Shown: positions 8,307 through 17,545 of the stretch, one piece after another
Numbering within the stretch: position 1 is the first letter of the stretch
How the letters are laid out: each line of letters begins with the position of its first letter
Assembly: GCA_964393615.1 (NCBI GenBank)
Contig: CAYMUR010000056.1
Coordinates: 1-34,670 of the forward strand
DNA: 34,670 nt
Direction of reading: 5' to 3'
Origin: CAYMUR01 sp964393615
GTDB lineage: Bacteria; Planctomycetota; Planctomycetia; Pirellulales; Pirellulaceae
The notes under the pieces: generated by a model
What the model was told of the DNA's origin: nothing
What the model saw: only the letters and a program-made list of their open reading frames with translations
Databases searched by the model: none
Translations under genes and position numbers: made by a program

Positions 8307-9024
8307 ATTGAAAACCTTTCCCCTGGAAAAAATGTTACTACTCAACCCTGCGACGGCGTGCGGCGAATGGTTGTCAGCCTTGTTATTGGCGGTTGTCAGT
8401 TCGTCAAACAGTCCTTGTTTCAAGTTGCCAGGTTGTGAGGAAGTAGGTTGTTCTTTATTTTACCCACTCTATCGGTGGGTTTACAATATTCAGACCCATT
8501 GAATGGAGCGGTAAAACGTTGCTATCGGATTGGCTGCTAGTGAAAGGGGAGGTTTTTGCCAGAATGGAGCGTTTGTGTGGCAAACCACATGCATGCCAGG
8601 TAGGCTGGTTCTCGTCAGTCAACGGCAATGTTCCAGCAATTGGCGAGTTCCTTGTGCAGCCGGGAGGAAAGCTGTTTGGGGATGATTTCTACAGCTTTAT
8701 TTGCCGGCTGATTTGCAGGCAGCCACGGGCAAGGCAGGGGTGACCCGGTTGGCGGATCTTTTTATCTCAGTCTGATCGTTTGATTGGGAGATCATACGCT
8801 TGTGGAAAGAAAAATGGTTCTGCTCTGGCAGTGCTTTGCAGGGCCATGGTATCGCTGCCATGACATTTAAGGTTTATACTACGCACTGAGGGAGTGAGTT
8901 TTTTTTTTGTGCTGGGAGATCGTCTACCAGCCTTAGAGGCTGTAAGCTCCCCTTTATCAGCGGTTACAGTTAGTTACGATGAACACTGGATTATCCACCA
9001 GTCTGCCCACGGAGAAACGAGGCA
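8307..9024. other. Divergent intergenic region with two hairpins and a T10 tract
   Basis: About 720 bp between divergently transcribed genes, so it should hold promoters for both. Visible: an inverted repeat ACCCAC...GTGGGT near 8462-8480; a T run of ten at 8899-8908 after a weak 4-bp stem (CACT/AGTG, 8884-8896); and the nested hairpin at 8914-8951. A 74-codon plus-strand frame at 8519 has no protein-like character and is not called. Confidence 0.5.
8914..8951 (+). promoter_or_regulatory. Nested hairpin in the leader of the DUF2760/Hsp70 operon
   Basis: Outer arms GGGAG (8914-8918) and CTCCC (8947-8951) enclose a perfect inner stem CAGCCT/AGGCTG (8928-8933, 8937-8942) with a 3-nt loop. It is about 75 bp before the DUF2760 start. 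It could be a 5' leader structure or operator; there is no T run after it, so a terminator is unlikely. Confidence 0.3.
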
Positions 9025-9570
9025 ATGCGTATTAAGTTGGCGGTGAGGGCTCTGATAAAAACTTTGTTTGACCGGCAGGCAGCAGAGGCTATTCAGGTTG
9101 CCTTGGCTGCCGATGCGGCGCACCCACAAGAAATGACGAGAAACTCCGTTTCGGAGAACCCAGCAGCGATAGTGTCCCCAGAAACATCGCGTAGCGATGC
9201 GATCTCGTTATTGGCCACGCTGCAGCGGGAATCGCGTTTCGTGGACATTGTCCATGAACCACTCGGAGATTATACAGATGAACAGATTGGGGCAGCAGCG
9301 CGCGATGTACTGCGTGATTGTGGACAGGTGTTGCAGCGTTTGTTCGATTTGCGCCCCGTTGTCACCGAGGAGGAAGGAAGTGACATGGAAGCTCCGGCCG
9401 ACTATGATCCCGCCAAGTTTCGCCTGGTTGGCCAAGTCTCGGACGGGCCGCCGTTTCGTGGACAACTGGTCCACCATGGCTGGCAAGCGTCGCATTGTCG
9501 CTTGCCTCAGTGGTCTGGCAGTGAAGAATCGGCGTTCGTTGTTTCACCGGTGGAAATCGAAATTCATTGA
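9025..9570 (+). CDS. DUF2760 domain protein, first gene of an Hsp70-pair operon
   Basis: The product is 181 residues. The N-terminal 60 residues are variable and Ala-rich. From about residue 57 the sequence matches what I know of DUF2760: SDAISLLATLQRESRFVDIV, DEQIGAAARDVLRDC, YDPAKFRLVG, PPFRGQLVHHGW and a terminal FVVSPVEIEI. DUF2760 proteins are typically found immediately before two Hsp70-like genes, which is the order here (30 bp to the next start). No catalytic motif or signal peptide is seen, so a cytosolic adaptor or cofactor for the Hsp70 pair is a reasonable inference, but the biochemical role is unknown. GGAG lies 10 nt before the ATG. Confidence 0.85.
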   Translation: MRIKLAVRALIKTLFDRQAAEAIQVALAADAAHPQEMTRNSVSENPAAIVSPETSRSDAISLLATLQRESRFVDIVHEPLGDYTDEQIGAAARDVLRDCGQVLQRLFDLRPVVTEEEGSDMEAPADYDPAKFRLVGQVSDGPPFRGQLVHHGWQASHCRLPQWSGSEESAFVVSPVEIEIH

Positions 9571-9600
9571 AATGGGTTCATTTGAACGGAGTCGCGAACC

Positions 9601-11394
9601 ATGAACGCGAAATACGTTGTTGGAATCGATTTAGGTACGACAAATTGTGTTCTGGCATATGCTGCTTTAGAGAATGCCCAACTTCAAGTGGAAGTGCTAC
9701 CAATTCCTCAGCTTGTTGCCGCTAGCACGATAGAGCCCCGGGATTCATTGCCGTCTTTTGTCCATTTGGCGCCGCAGGGGGCCGATGACGCAGCGTTTAA
9801 ATTGCCGTGGGCCAAAAAGCGTCGATTTGCGGTAGGACATTTTGCACGTTCACAAGCAGCGGAGGCGTCAGATCGTACCGTCGCTGCAGCCAAATCGTGG
9901 TTGTGTCACAGCCACGTTGACAGGCGGGAGACAATCCTGCCTTGGAATGCCAGCGCAAAGACTGACAAGATTTCGCCTGTTGTTGCATCCCAACGATATC
10001 TGGAACATCTGGTGGCGGCGTGGAAAGCCGCATTTCCCGACTCCCCCATTGCAAAACAGCATGTGGTATTAACCGTTCCTGCTTCTTTCGACGCGGTTGC
10101 TCGGGAATTGACACGTGAAGCGGCCATCGCTGCGGGTTTGCCTGAAGAACTTGTTTTGTTGGAAGAACCCCAGGCAGCGCTTTATGCCTGGCTGGCGGAC
10201 ATTGGTGATCGTTGGCGAAAGACGCTCCAAGTCGATAACCAATTGCTTGTTTGTGACGTGGGTGGTGGAACGACTGATTTGACATTAATTCAAGTGGCCG
10301 AGGAAAAAGGAAATCTTGTGCTGGAACGGGTGGCGGTCGGAGACCACTTACTTGTGGGTGGGGATAATATGGACCTTGCCCTGGCTCACTACGCTGCCGA
10401 ACAATTTAAGAGAAAGAAAGTAAAGCTAAATCCTTGGCAGTCCGTATCACTTTGGCATTCTTGTCGTATGGCCAAAGAGTCATTGCTCGCTGTAGATGGT
10501 CCAAAGAAAGAGTCCATTTCGGTGCTCGGACGAGGAAGTCAACTGATTGCGGGGACTGTTTCCGTGGATGTTGATCGAAGGCAGGCAGAACAATTACTCG
10601 TTGACGGATTTTTCCCGCACTGCAAGATCGCTGACCGACCAACCAGGGATCGGGCATCTGGATTTCAGCAGATCGGCCTGCGTTTTGAGGCCGATACAGG
10701 AATCACTCGTCATTTGGCCGCGTTTCTGGGTACTCACGCAAAATCGGTACGTGGCAAGCCCGTCATGCCAACCCATGTATTGCTCAACGGTGGTGTTTTT
10801 CAGTCAGAGGCTTTACGGAACCGGTTAATGGAAGTGCTCAGTAAGTGGGCTGGCAAGAGCTCTCCGAAATTGCTTAGCAGTACAGGTGTTCTTAACCACT
10901 CGGTGGCTTGTGGTGCAGCTTGTTACGGGTGGACCCAGGAACGCGGTGGAGTGAGGATTCGCGGTGGTGTGGCCCGTTCTTACTACGTTGGCATCGAAGC
11001 ATCGACACCGGCAATTCCCGGGGCACCACGGCCACTGCATGCTTTGTGTGTTGTCCCCTTTGGCATGGAAGAAGGCACCAAGGTTGACGTACCATCCAGC
11101 GAAATAGGGTTAGTGTTAGGTGAACCGGTTCAATTTCGGTTCTTCAGTTCTGCCTCACGTAAACAAGATGTGCCGGGGGATCTGATACAGGAATGGGATG
11201 ATAGTGAACTGACTGAATCGGATCCTTTGGAGACATCACTTCCTGCAGATCAGTCGGTCGACGAACCGTATGTTCCGGTACAGTTTGAGTCGCATGTCAC
11301 GGAGCTGGGCGTCTTTGAGCTGTGGTGTGTGAGCACCACGACGAAAGGCCGTTGGAAGCTGGAATTTAGTGTTCGTGATGAAACGGAGACTTGA
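9601..11394 (+). CDS. Hsp70-like protein, first of a tandem pair
   Basis: This 597-residue protein has the actin/Hsp70 ATPase motifs: phosphate-1 VVGIDLGTTNCVLAY (residues 6-20), phosphate-2 LLVCDVGGGTTDLTLI (about 215-231), and the adenosine motif HVLLNGGVFQS (about 391-401). The AREL-TREAA region and EEPQAALYAW are also Hsp70-like. After the ATPase domain a shortened beta-type segment ends in VTELGVFELWCVSTT...WKLEF; there is no room for a full peptide-binding domain with a helical lid, unlike DnaK. GGAG is nine bases before the ATG. The stop overlaps the next gene by 17 bp, implying translational coupling. Presumed role: ATP-dependent chaperone-like or regulatory ATPase acting with its neighbour and DUF2760; clients are unknown. 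Confidence 0.9.
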   Translation: MNAKYVVGIDLGTTNCVLAYAALENAQLQVEVLPIPQLVAASTIEPRDSLPSFVHLAPQGADDAAFKLPWAKKRRFAVGHFARSQAAEASDRTVAAAKSWLCHSHVDRRETILPWNASAKTDKISPVVASQRYLEHLVAAWKAAFPDSPIAKQHVVLTVPASFDAVARELTREAAIAAGLPEELVLLEEPQAALYAWLADIGDRWRKTLQVDNQLLVCDVGGGTTDLTLIQVAEEKGNLVLERVAVGDHLLVGGDNMDLALAHYAAEQFKRKKVKLNPWQSVSLWHSCRMAKESLLAVDGPKKESISVLGRGSQLIAGTVSVDVDRRQAEQLLVDGFFPHCKIADRPTRDRASGFQQIGLRFEADTGITRHLAAFLGTHAKSVRGKPVMPTHVLLNGGVFQSEALRNRLMEVLSKWAGKSSPKLLSSTGVLNHSVACGAACYGWTQERGGVRIRGGVARSYYVGIEASTPAIPGAPRPLHALCVVPFGMEEGTKVDVPSSEIGLVLGEPVQFRFFSSASRKQDVPGDLIQEWDDSELTESDPLETSLPADQSVDEPYVPVQFESHVTELGVFELWCVSTTTKGRWKLEFSVRDETET

Positions 11395-14339
11395 TACTGT
11401 GGCTGAGGGGGATGGCGAATTGGATCCGCTTCTGGAAGAAACCCCCAGTCGATATGTGGTGGGTATTGACCTGGGGACTACGAACTGTGCAGCGGCCTTT
11501 GTGGATACCCAGCAAAAATCCTGGAAAGTACGCATTTTTCGTGTTCCGCAGCTTGTCGCCGCAGGCGAAATCGACACGCGTGAAACGTTGCCCGCGTTTC
11601 ACTATCAACCCGTTTCGGGGCCTAGCATGCAGGATGCTTTGCGTTTGCCCTGGCTACACTCCACCGCCAGTGCGCGCCTTGGAAAAACCAGCAAGAAGAA
11701 AAAGTCTGCTCGTCGCGACAGCACTAATTTGCATCCAAGTCCATCCTATGCCGTTGGTTTTTGGGCTCGGGATGAAGGTACCTTGGTCCCTGGTCGTCTG
11801 ATCGCTTCTGCGAAATCGTGGTTATGTCACACCGGCGTCGACCGCACAGCCAAGCTGTTGCCTTGGCATGGCGCGGCCGATGTAGAACGATTGTCACCAG
11901 TAGAAGCGAGTGCGCATTTTTTAGGACATTTTCGCGATGCTTGGAATGCGGAACACCCCTCCGAATTGTTGTCTGACCAGGACATTGTCATTACGTTGCC
12001 GGCTTCATTTGACGAAATTGCCCGCGAATTAACTTTGGAAGCTGCGCGTCGTGCCGGTTTGAATCGTGTTGTACTGATCGAAGAACCACAAGCCGCTTTT
12101 TATGCGTGGATCAACAAGCATGCAGACGATTGGGACCAACAGGTTAAAACAGGTCAGAATATCCTCGTTTGCGACATTGGCGGCGGTACTAGTGACTTTA
12201 CGTTGATACGTGTTCAGAAAAGTAAAACGGCCAGAACGAACAAAACCGCCCCCAAAGTCAAGTTTCACCGCATCGCTGTAGGGGACCATTTGATTTTGGG
12301 AGGAGACAATCTTGACCTGGCACTTGCACAGCACATTGAGCATAAGCTTGTTGCTGAGGGGCACCTGGAACCGCGTCAATGGAGCGTATTGGTTCGTAGT
12401 TGCCGCCAAGCTAAAGAAACCTTGCTGGGAAGACGTGCGCCGAAACAAGTGACACTTAATCTACCTGGTACTGGTTCGAAAGTCATTGGGGGATCGATCC
12501 AGGTGAATGTGACTCGAGAGGAAGTAACGGATTTGTTGGTGGACGGATTTTTACCCCAGGTAAACCTGCAGGACAAACCGCTACAGCGTCAATCGGGTTT
12601 TCAGGAATTTGGTCTGCCGTATGCGCCGGATCATGCGATGAGTCGTTACCTGGCTGCATTCCTCACGTCTCATGGTGTGGCTGCGGGACGTACGCCGGGC
12701 AAGAACAAAGCGGTGCGTCCTGATATTGTTTTGTTAAACGGTGGATTTTTTGCGTCCCCGGTTCTGCGAGCACGGTGGGTAGAGATAATTTCGTCCTGGT
12801 TTCGCCGGGGCAAGAACGATTCCTGGTCACCGATCGTGCTTGCTAATGACCGGCTGGATGTGGCGGTTGCTCGTGGTGCAGCGTACTACGGAATGGTTCG
12901 GCGTGGGGCTGGGGTGCCTATTACCGCTAACTTGGCGCGTAGTTATTATATTAGCATCGAAAGCGACCAACCGTCAGCAGTCTGTCTCGTACCGGGAGAC
13001 ACGGAGCCTGGAAATGATATTGAACTGATGGATCAAACTTTTGAGTTATTGGTTTCTCAGCCGGTTGAGTTTCCGCTGTATGTGTCGAGTACGAGGCTTT
13101 CTGACCGCCCAGGTGCTGTGGTGACGTTGGATAGCGAGCAAATGACTTCGCTGCCACCAATCCGTACGGTATTGAAAACACAAAAACAGCGCAGGTCGGC
13201 TTCTGTTGCCGTGAAACTTCATGCCAGGTTATCNNNNNNNNNNAGAAATTGGCACAATCGATTTATGGTGTACCGAAGTAAATGCAGAACGAAGCTGGCG
13301 TTTGCAGTTTGACATTCGCTCGACGACTCAAACAGATCTTTTAGCTCATGCGGGGATTGCTGAGCGAGAGGGACTTGTCGATGAAATTGTTTGGGGCCAG
13401 TGTTATGAGGCCATTGTGAATGTTTTCGGAGACCAAGGTTCGAAAAAACCAGGTAGATTGATGAAGGAACTGACTGCGATTATCGAGACGGACCGCAGTC
13501 AATGGCCGCCTTCTTTGTTGCGCCGTATGTGGGAATCACTGATGGAGTTGTCTGCCGGAAGACGACGTAGTCCGGTGCACGAAGCTCGCTGGCTGAACCT
13601 GTTAGGTTATGCATTACGTCCCGGGTATGGAATAGCACTCGACGATTGGCGCGTCTCGGAGACTTGGCGGCAGGTACGTGGCAAGCTTGAATTTCAGGTG
13701 GCATCCAGTCGCACGGAATCACTGATTTTATGGCGGCGCTTAGCCGGTGGTCTGTCAGCCGGCCAACAAGCTGCGATTGCGGAACCACATGTCGGTGCTA
13801 TTCGCGGTCTGTATGGACGTTTTACCGGGTCCCGAAAGAAATCAGCCGTGAATCTACAGCCAGGTGACTCGATCGAAATGTGGCGACTACTTGGTTCCTT
13901 GGAACTTTTAGAGATAAGACAAAAGGTGGAATTGGGAGATATGATTGCTGAATTGATGTCACGCGCCAAATTAATGAATGCTCATCAAGCCATGGCGTGG
14001 GCCTGGGGCCGTCTCGGCCAACGGGTCCCTATATTCGGACCGTTGAACACGGTCTTGCCAGTGGAAAAAACTGCGGCCTGGTTGGAAAAAATTTACCAGC
14101 TCGGCCGCGACGAACCTGTTTTTCACCTGGCCGTGATGCAGCTGGCGCGTCGTACGGGGGACCGTTATCGAGACCTCAGTGACGCGCAACGTCAGCAAGC
14201 CATCAGCTGGCTTCGTGAACATCATGCGAGACCACACCTGATTAAATTGGTTGGTGAGGGCGGTTCGCTGGATGTCGAAGAACAGGGGGAAGTGTTTGGC
14301 GAGTCTTTGCCCAAGGGATTGCGGATACAAGGCTCCTGA
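11378..14339 (+). CDS. Hsp70-like protein with C-terminal DUF3731 domain (interrupted by assembly gap)
   Basis: The frame is interrupted at 13234-13243 by ten Ns. Removing them entirely restores one frame of 983 residues. N-terminal Hsp70 ATPase motifs: YVVGIDLGTTNCAAAF (about 26-41), ILVCDIGGGTSDFTLI (about 261-276) and DIVLLNGGFFAS (about 450). A Lys-rich insertion (LGKTSKKKKSARR, near 101-113) is absent from the upstream paralogue. The last ~330 residues are helical and match my recollection of DUF3731, a domain found attached to Hsp70-like proteins: LMKELTAIIE, WPPSLLRRMWESLMEL, SPVHEARWLNLLGYALRPG and LDDWRVSETW. ATG 11378 lies inside the end of the preceding gene; an in-frame GTG at 11369 is the alternative. 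With DUF2760 and the first Hsp70 it forms a coupled operon. Confidence 0.88.
13234..13243. other. Assembly gap (10 Ns) of probable true length zero
   Basis: The Ns split the second Hsp70 gene between the codons for ARL and EIG. Joining the flanking bases directly gives TTA TCA GAA ATT GGC, in frame, and the restored ARLSEIGTIDLWC aligns residue for residue with HVTELGVFELWC in the upstream paralogue. The N count is therefore most likely a scaffolding placeholder. Confidence 0.8.
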
Positions 14340-14419
14340 ACAGCCAAGCTATTCTCACAAGTTTCTTTTCGCAAGGTACTGTGTTTCCGCTAACCGTGTC
14401 GGTGGTACGTCGACAGCTA

Positions 14420-15688
14420 CTACGGCTTTACGTCATAGCAGTAAACAAATTCCTGGTCGCGGAGATAGAGTTTGCCATTGCAAATGACAGGATGTGTCCA
14501 GACTTTACCCCGTGCGCTGCGATTTTCCGAAAGAGGTTTTGGTGTCAACCGGCCATGCTCGTTCCAACCGCTCGAAGAGGCTTCCACGAGGGCTACGGTA
14601 CCTGTGTTTTCTTCCAGGCAATAGAGCATCCCGTCGGCATATGCGATGGCTCCTTTACCCAGGGCTGATTTTTCATTCCACACGATCTCGCCGGTGAGAA
14701 ATTTCATGCAGGTCCATCCTACCCCGTCTGAATAGCCATAGAGATGGTCACCGACCAATAGAACACCGCCGTGGTGGTTTTTCATATTTGTGTTGTCATA
14801 AACCGTTTCAGCGTCCATGGTAGCTAGCAGCTTGACGAGTTTACAGCCGACACCGTATCCGGAACTGACGAACACAAATCCAGCATCGAAAATTGGGGTC
14901 GGTACGACCGCTGTTTGGCCCGGCCAGTCAGACGTCCAAATCATACTACCCGTGTCAGGATCCAAACCGACAAGTTCATTAGCGCATAACTTGATGTATT
15001 GTGACTTTCCTTGAAAATTGATTTTAATGATCGAAGAATAGTCTACCTGGCTGTCGACTTCTCCGTTGGACCAGATCGTTTCGCCTGTTTTCTTGTTGAG
15101 AGCGACGATTGCTGCAGCATTATTTCCGGGACAGCACACGACCTGGTCACCATCGATGAGGACTGATTCACAATATCCCCAGTTTGGAATCTTGCCGCTG
15201 AAATCTTCTTGCATATTCTTTTGCCAGGCGATCGAACCATCAGAGATTCGTGCGCAGACAAGCTCGCCTTGGCCACCCATACAGTAAACATGGTCGCCAT
15301 CTACCGCAGGCGTACCACGGGGGCCGTCGCCCCAGCCGTTTTCAAGACGGTTGCCGAGTGGAGTCTGCCAGATCTGCTGGCCGCTATTGACATCGATGGC
15401 GAACAGCACTTCGCGGCTGGCGGGCGTCGTATCGGTTGTCCCCATGACAAAGAGTATGCCGTCAACAATGGCTGGACCAGCGTATCCCAGTCCTGCTCGA
15501 TCGAAAGTCCACACCTGGCGCGGACCGTTTTCAGGCCAGGAATTCAGTAAACCGGTTTCTTGTGAGATGTCATCGCGGTTTGGACCACGCCATTGGGGCC
15601 AATTGTATTCGGCGGCTGACACCGTTAAGTGAAGACAACATATTCCGCAGATGACCAAAAAGCACGATGTTTTGCTGAAACGTTTCAT
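14420..15688 (-). CDS. Exported PQQ-like beta-propeller repeat protein
   Basis: The product is 422 residues. A signal peptide (MKRFSKTSCFLVICGICCLHLTVSAA) is followed by the WPQWRGPNRDDIS start typical of planctomycete outer-membrane-biogenesis-BamB-like/PQQ-repeat proteins. Several blades of the form A-I-D-x-x-x-G-x-x-I/V-W are visible: LFAIDVNSGQQIWQTPLG, ARISDGSIAWQK, VALNKKTGETIWSN, LVGLDPDTGSMIWTSDW and MKFLTGEIVWNE. The fold is a beta-propeller; despite the name, binding of the PQQ cofactor cannot be assumed. The start at 15688 is chosen because AAGGA lies eight bases upstream and the signal peptide begins there; the frame stays open to 15781. It is 238 bp downstream of the M20 gene on the same strand, so it may be a separate transcript. 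Confidence 0.9.
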   Translation of the reverse strand: MKRFSKTSCFLVICGICCLHLTVSAAEYNWPQWRGPNRDDISQETGLLNSWPENGPRQVWTFDRAGLGYAGPAIVDGILFVMGTTDTTPASREVLFAIDVNSGQQIWQTPLGNRLENGWGDGPRGTPAVDGDHVYCMGGQGELVCARISDGSIAWQKNMQEDFSGKIPNWGYCESVLIDGDQVVCCPGNNAAAIVALNKKTGETIWSNGEVDSQVDYSSIIKINFQGKSQYIKLCANELVGLDPDTGSMIWTSDWPGQTAVVPTPIFDAGFVFVSSGYGVGCKLVKLLATMDAETVYDNTNMKNHHGGVLLVGDHLYGYSDGVGWTCMKFLTGEIVWNEKSALGKGAIAYADGMLYCLEENTGTVALVEASSSGWNEHGRLTPKPLSENRSARGKVWTHPVICNGKLYLRDQEFVYCYDVKP

Positions 15689-15926
15689 GGGATGGATCCT
15701 TGCTGGCCGGACGGTGTGAGGTTCGAATCGCGGCCGACGGACAGTGGGGTGTGAATGATCGGCCAATGCGCGTGGCATCAACTGATTAGGTAGTAGGATA
15801 CTTGATCCCGGTATCTGACGTCAAGCAATTGGCTCGTTCGTGTGAACGTATTGCCTGAACTCGGAGATCGATAGCAAGCGTCCTGTGAAAACCGCTCGGC
15901 TGTAGGGGGAAGGCCTTGTGAACCAA

Positions 15927-17096
15927 TTAAAATCCCATACGCATGATATGGCGGTAGACTTCCACCCCTTTTTCCAACTGCTCCAGGGTAATGTGTTCAT
16001 CTTTACAATGCGCCTGAGCGATGTCACCCGGACCGAGAACGACAGCGGGAAATCCTGCGCCAGCAAAATCGCTGGCGTGTGTACCATACTTGGCACCGAT
16101 TGGTTGGTCATCCAAGTCAAGCGACCGGAGTACCTTGGCAACGCGTCCTGAAAATTCCTGATTTTTGTCAGGTGACAAGCTGAGTTGTATCTGGGCATCG
16201 TGTTGCGCGACGTTTAAACCAGGGCATTCCTGCCGCAGTGAATCCAATACTGACTCGACTGTCGGCAGCACCTGGGTGGCATCCTCCCCGGGAACCGTAC
16301 GACGATCGATCGTCACCGTACATCTTTCGGGAATCATATTGATGAGCGTACCCCCCGAGATCAGGTTGATACTGCATTGGGCTTTACCGACTAATTCGTG
16401 GCTTGCAGTCAAGCGAGGGATATACTGTTTTTCAATGGCATCAATCACCCGTGTCATATCACTGATTGCTGAATGACCTTGGCTGGGGTCCGAAGAATGT
16501 GCCGCGCGACCGCTGGTGCTGATTTGCCACCGGACAGTACCGTTGTGGGCGGTCACCGCGCGCAGGCATGTTGGTTCGCCGACGACGACTGCAGCAGGTC
16601 TCCAGTCGAGTGTCTCCAGTTGTTCTCGCAAAAACGTTTTCACACCCGTTCTGGTAATTTCTTCGTCAATGGTGTACAGAATCGCAATATTCACATCGAG
16701 TGCATTTTCATCAGCAAGTGTTTTTAATGCCCATAACATGGTAGTGCCGGTCCCTTTTGTGTCACAAGCACCGCGCCCATACAATTTACCGTTTACAATC
16801 TCGCCACCAAACGGATCAACAGTCATTCCCTCAACACTGACGGTATCCATGTGGCTGTCAAACAATAGCCATGGCGCCTGAGGGTCGACCTGTTGGGTGA
16901 CCAGTAAGTTGAATCCGATGTCGGAGATTTCGAGTCGCTGGGTTTGAAATCCCCAGCCACTTGCTAACTCATCCAGGTAAGTTGCCAATTCGCCTTCCAC
17001 GAATGGAATACCCTCAGTAATTCGATTTACAGTATTGAACGAGACCATCTGTTGCAGTAGCTCGACACAGGTTTGGGGTGGGGCGTGTGTGACCAC
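15927..17096 (-). CDS. M20 family deacylase (acetylornithine deacetylase/DapE-like)
   Basis: This 389-residue protein matches the two-zinc M20 peptidase/ArgE/DapE family. Metal ligands and catalytic residues are visible in order: H82 and D84 (FDSHMDTV), D112 (GRGACDTKGTGT), E145-E146 (TIDEEITRTG), E174 (VVGEPT) and H363 (AQAHCKDEH). The dimerisation-domain sequence SGRAAHSSDPSQGHSAI is also typical. It hydrolyses the amide bond of an N-acyl amino acid; whether acetylornithine is the substrate is uncertain. The start is GTG at 17096 with GGAG nine bases upstream. Its position after a symporter/creatininase/amidohydrolase set suggests a catabolic role. On the other hand, argC and argJ elsewhere in the window leave an ArgE role possible but redundant, because ArgJ recycles the acetyl group. 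Confidence 0.85.
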   Translation of the reverse strand: MVTHAPPQTCVELLQQMVSFNTVNRITEGIPFVEGELATYLDELASGWGFQTQRLEISDIGFNLLVTQQVDPQAPWLLFDSHMDTVSVEGMTVDPFGGEIVNGKLYGRGACDTKGTGTTMLWALKTLADENALDVNIAILYTIDEEITRTGVKTFLREQLETLDWRPAAVVVGEPTCLRAVTAHNGTVRWQISTSGRAAHSSDPSQGHSAISDMTRVIDAIEKQYIPRLTASHELVGKAQCSINLISGGTLINMIPERCTVTIDRRTVPGEDATQVLPTVESVLDSLRQECPGLNVAQHDAQIQLSLSPDKNQEFSGRVAKVLRSLDLDDQPIGAKYGTHASDFAGAGFPAVVLGPGDIAQAHCKDEHITLEQLEKGVEVYRHIMRMGF

Positions 17097-17155
17097 GAGT
17101 GTTTTCTCCAGGGTGCTTTAGTGGGTAGGATCCATGTCAGGAACACTCTATAAGC

Positions 17156-17479
17156 TTATTGTTCCTCAATGGCTTCTTTAATGGCGGTAACTTGTGCTCG
17201 GCGTCCAATCGCCAAGGAAGTGACTTGCTCGGTATCAATGGCGAATAGTTCCGCTATTTTATATGCCAGATCAAGGTCGCATATACCATGATACTGGTTG
17301 ACGACTTCGTTCTGATAGTAGACCGTTTCATGATCCGAATTGAATCCCGATTCGAAACAATCCACTAACTCATCGATCCAGGTCTCCGGTACTCCTTTAT
17401 TTCGACATAGTTCAACGGGCCAGATTTCATCTCCTTGGCACTCTGCCAGCAGATTTAAGGCCTTTAGTCGTGATATCAT
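17156..17479 (-). CDS. Small acidic protein of unknown function
   Basis: The product is 107 residues and acidic, with no signal peptide or membrane segment. It contains two Trp near the N-terminus (GDEIWPVELC and ETWIDELVDCFESGF) and an Arg-rich short patch near the end (AIGRRAQVTAIKEAI). The composition and absence of rare-codon noise support a real gene, and it sits between the amidohydrolase (66 bp) and M20 (59 bp) genes on the same strand. I recognise no family. Confidence 0.7.
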   Translation of the reverse strand: MISRLKALNLLAECQGDEIWPVELCRNKGVPETWIDELVDCFESGFNSDHETVYYQNEVVNQYHGICDLDLAYKIAELFAIDTEQVTSLAIGRRAQVTAIKEAIEEQ

Positions 17480-17545
17480 CGTTCAGTTCAACATTCTCAA
17501 GATTAAGTGCCCTACATCACCATACCGGTATTCCGAATTCAGTGA

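Noticed and set aside
8519..8743. 74-codon plus-strand open frame in the region before DUF2760
   Set aside because: No Shine-Dalgarno, no recognisable pattern, and Cys/Trp-rich composition typical of chance frames.
15700..15750. GGTTCGAATC resembling a tRNA T-loop
   Set aside because: No acceptor, D or anticodon stems can be formed around it; the similarity is limited to the ten-base motif.
15821..16198. 125-codon minus-strand open frame overlapping the M20 gene's end
   Set aside because: It is an out-of-frame shadow of the M20 deacylase, whose metal-binding motifs are all in the other frame.
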